From assembly GCF_964340395.1 (NCBI RefSeq), contig NC_135560.1, forward strand, positions 23,156,675 through 23,220,674: a stretch of 64,000 nt of DNA, in the 5' to 3' direction. The notes below the pieces were generated by a model. It worked only from the letters and a program-made list of their open reading frames with translations. It made no database searches and had not been told where the DNA came from. The number at the start of each line of letters is the position of its first letter. The first letter of the stretch is position 1. Shown here in pieces: positions 62,846 to 64,000 of this stretch. Both the position numbers and the translations under genes were made by a program. The stretch comes from Glandiceps talaboti (lineage: Eukaryota; Hemichordata; Enteropneusta; Spengelidae).

Positions 62846-62970
62846 ACACTTTGGGTTCAGTAGTTGTTTCAACAAAGTAATTTGTATGAAAGCCACTATC
62901 TTTGATATACAGAAACCTGAAATGTCATGAGATATGGCATACAGAAGAGATTTAGAAAGAAGTGTCAGTG
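62846..62970 (+). CDS. First coding exon of a plus-strand gene (continues beyond the window)
   Basis: A good acceptor (TTTTCTCTACAG at 62834-62845) opens an exon that ends at a strong donor (GTG|GTAAGTATT, 62970). The inferred coding start is the ATG at 62934, with G at -3 and +4. It reads MAYRRDLERSVS and splits the next codon (Gly if GGN) at phase 1. Upstream in the same exon a 14-codon frame (MKATIFDIQKPEMS) ends just before it and would act as an upstream ORF. I do not recognise the protein from twelve residues. No further exon was found before 64000, so the rest lies to the right. Confidence 0.45.
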
Positions 62971-64000
62971 GTAAGTATTATAATCTCTATTTAATTATAA
63001 AAGATCATATTTTGTGAAGTATCGATGGGTATTTTTGACATAAAACCTACCAGCTTATATACAACACACAAGTTCAAGATTGAGAACATGAAATGGTGGT
63101 ACACTGGTACATGTATTATATATATGGAGTATGATCTGAAAGCTTTGTATAACTTTGTGAGTTCTGACACTACAGTTTTAGAGTCACTTGCAAGCAAAAT
63201 ATTGTTAATGGTAGCTATCCATTGCAAAACAACAGTGACTACTGACCTGTTTACCATAATAACAAAACACTGCCAGTTGTGATATTATTATGACACCATC
63301 AGTTATCAAAAGTAATGCATAATCCTGATAATTAGTGTAAAAATGTATCATATTTAATGTATATGTATACAGTGTGATAGGTTTAGGAAAACTGTCATGT
63401 TAGATAATAATAAATGTATAACATGAAATACCAGATTTAAACTGAATGCCTTTCGTAAGGGTAGTCTTGCAATTTCATGATTTATGCAAGAAATTTAGCT
63501 CTATATCTGTGAAGTCCGTAAGGTAGTTAAATAACAGGAAATAAAATGGTAATCCTAACCATGATAAATGGAGAAATGAAGTGATTAAAATCATTCACGA
63601 GAGGATTCAATTTTGAAATGAGAAAAGTGTAATTTCATAGCAGACTGCTGTGTAAATGAGCCTGGAATTGTTATTGATAATTATGTATGCAATGAAGTAG
63701 CTCTGTAAATTAGTGTTGTCATCTAACAGTTATTAGTAGTTGACAAGGCATCCATCTGTGACATGACAAATATATGAACTTGTCACAGTATGCGCCACTT
63801 GACTTGAATAACTGTGTGAGTATGGTATGCTAAAACAGTGTAGGAATGAAAACCAGATATCACAAGTGTTGGTGTACATGTACAATGCATGTTATGTCAC
63901 AGACCTTGACATTTATTGATAGCATAACATGTCATCATGATCTGAATGTAAATATATACTGTCAGAGGGCAATCATCCCCTTTGATTTAAATCAATGGTC
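62971..64000. other. Right flank, presumed intron of the plus-strand gene
   Basis: AT-rich, with open frames of under 90 codons and no exon, repeat array or element that I can support. Confidence 0.4.

Overview
The window is AT-rich nuclear DNA from an animal. It has spliced genes with GT-AG introns in metazoan families, long introns, many micro- and minisatellites, small foldback elements, one LINE end and a tRNA-derived SINE family. The palindrome TACATGTA recurs throughout. This fits a marine invertebrate (a non-vertebrate deuterostome or a lophotrochozoan), but nothing here fixes the species.

Layout. (1) 0-1.3 kb: only a weak candidate gene start on the minus strand. (2) 2.7-11.3 kb: two complete six-exon glycoside hydrolase family 27 genes in tandem on the minus strand. 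Both are alpha-galactosidase-like (GLA/NAGA family) with matching exon structure and a signal peptide. Exons 2 and 5 are almost identical between the copies while the other exons have diverged, a patchwork that suggests gene conversion. One copy has Trp where alpha-galactosidase A has a substrate-recognition Leu. (3) 11.3-17.8 kb: intergenic DNA with large minisatellites. (4) 17.8-54.9 kb: one minus-strand OTUD7 (Cezanne-type) deubiquitinase gene. I assemble nine coding exons giving 892 codons in frame throughout. The protein has a UBA-like N-terminus, a catalytic OTU domain (Cys about 258, His about 435) and, unusually, two A20-type zinc fingers. Introns 1 and 2 are about 16.8 and 13.0 kb and hold only repeats. 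The intron after exon 4 starts with a minisatellite that has copied the exon 4 splice-donor sequence about 25 times. (5) 55.1-59.6 kb: a five-exon minus-strand gene (about 202 aa predicted) that I do not recognise. It ends just upstream of the inferred OTUD7 first exon. (6) 60.3 kb onward: the start of a plus-strand gene, with a 5' non-coding exon and a first coding exon at 62.93-62.97 kb. It runs out of the window and is divergent from the previous gene across about 0.7 kb.

Functionally these are unrelated housekeeping-type genes: lysosomal glycan breakdown, deubiquitination, and two unknowns. The most unusual features are the splice-donor minisatellite in OTUD7, the conversion and active-site divergence in the alpha-galactosidase pair, and the tendency of tandem repeats to sit at the 5' ends of introns.
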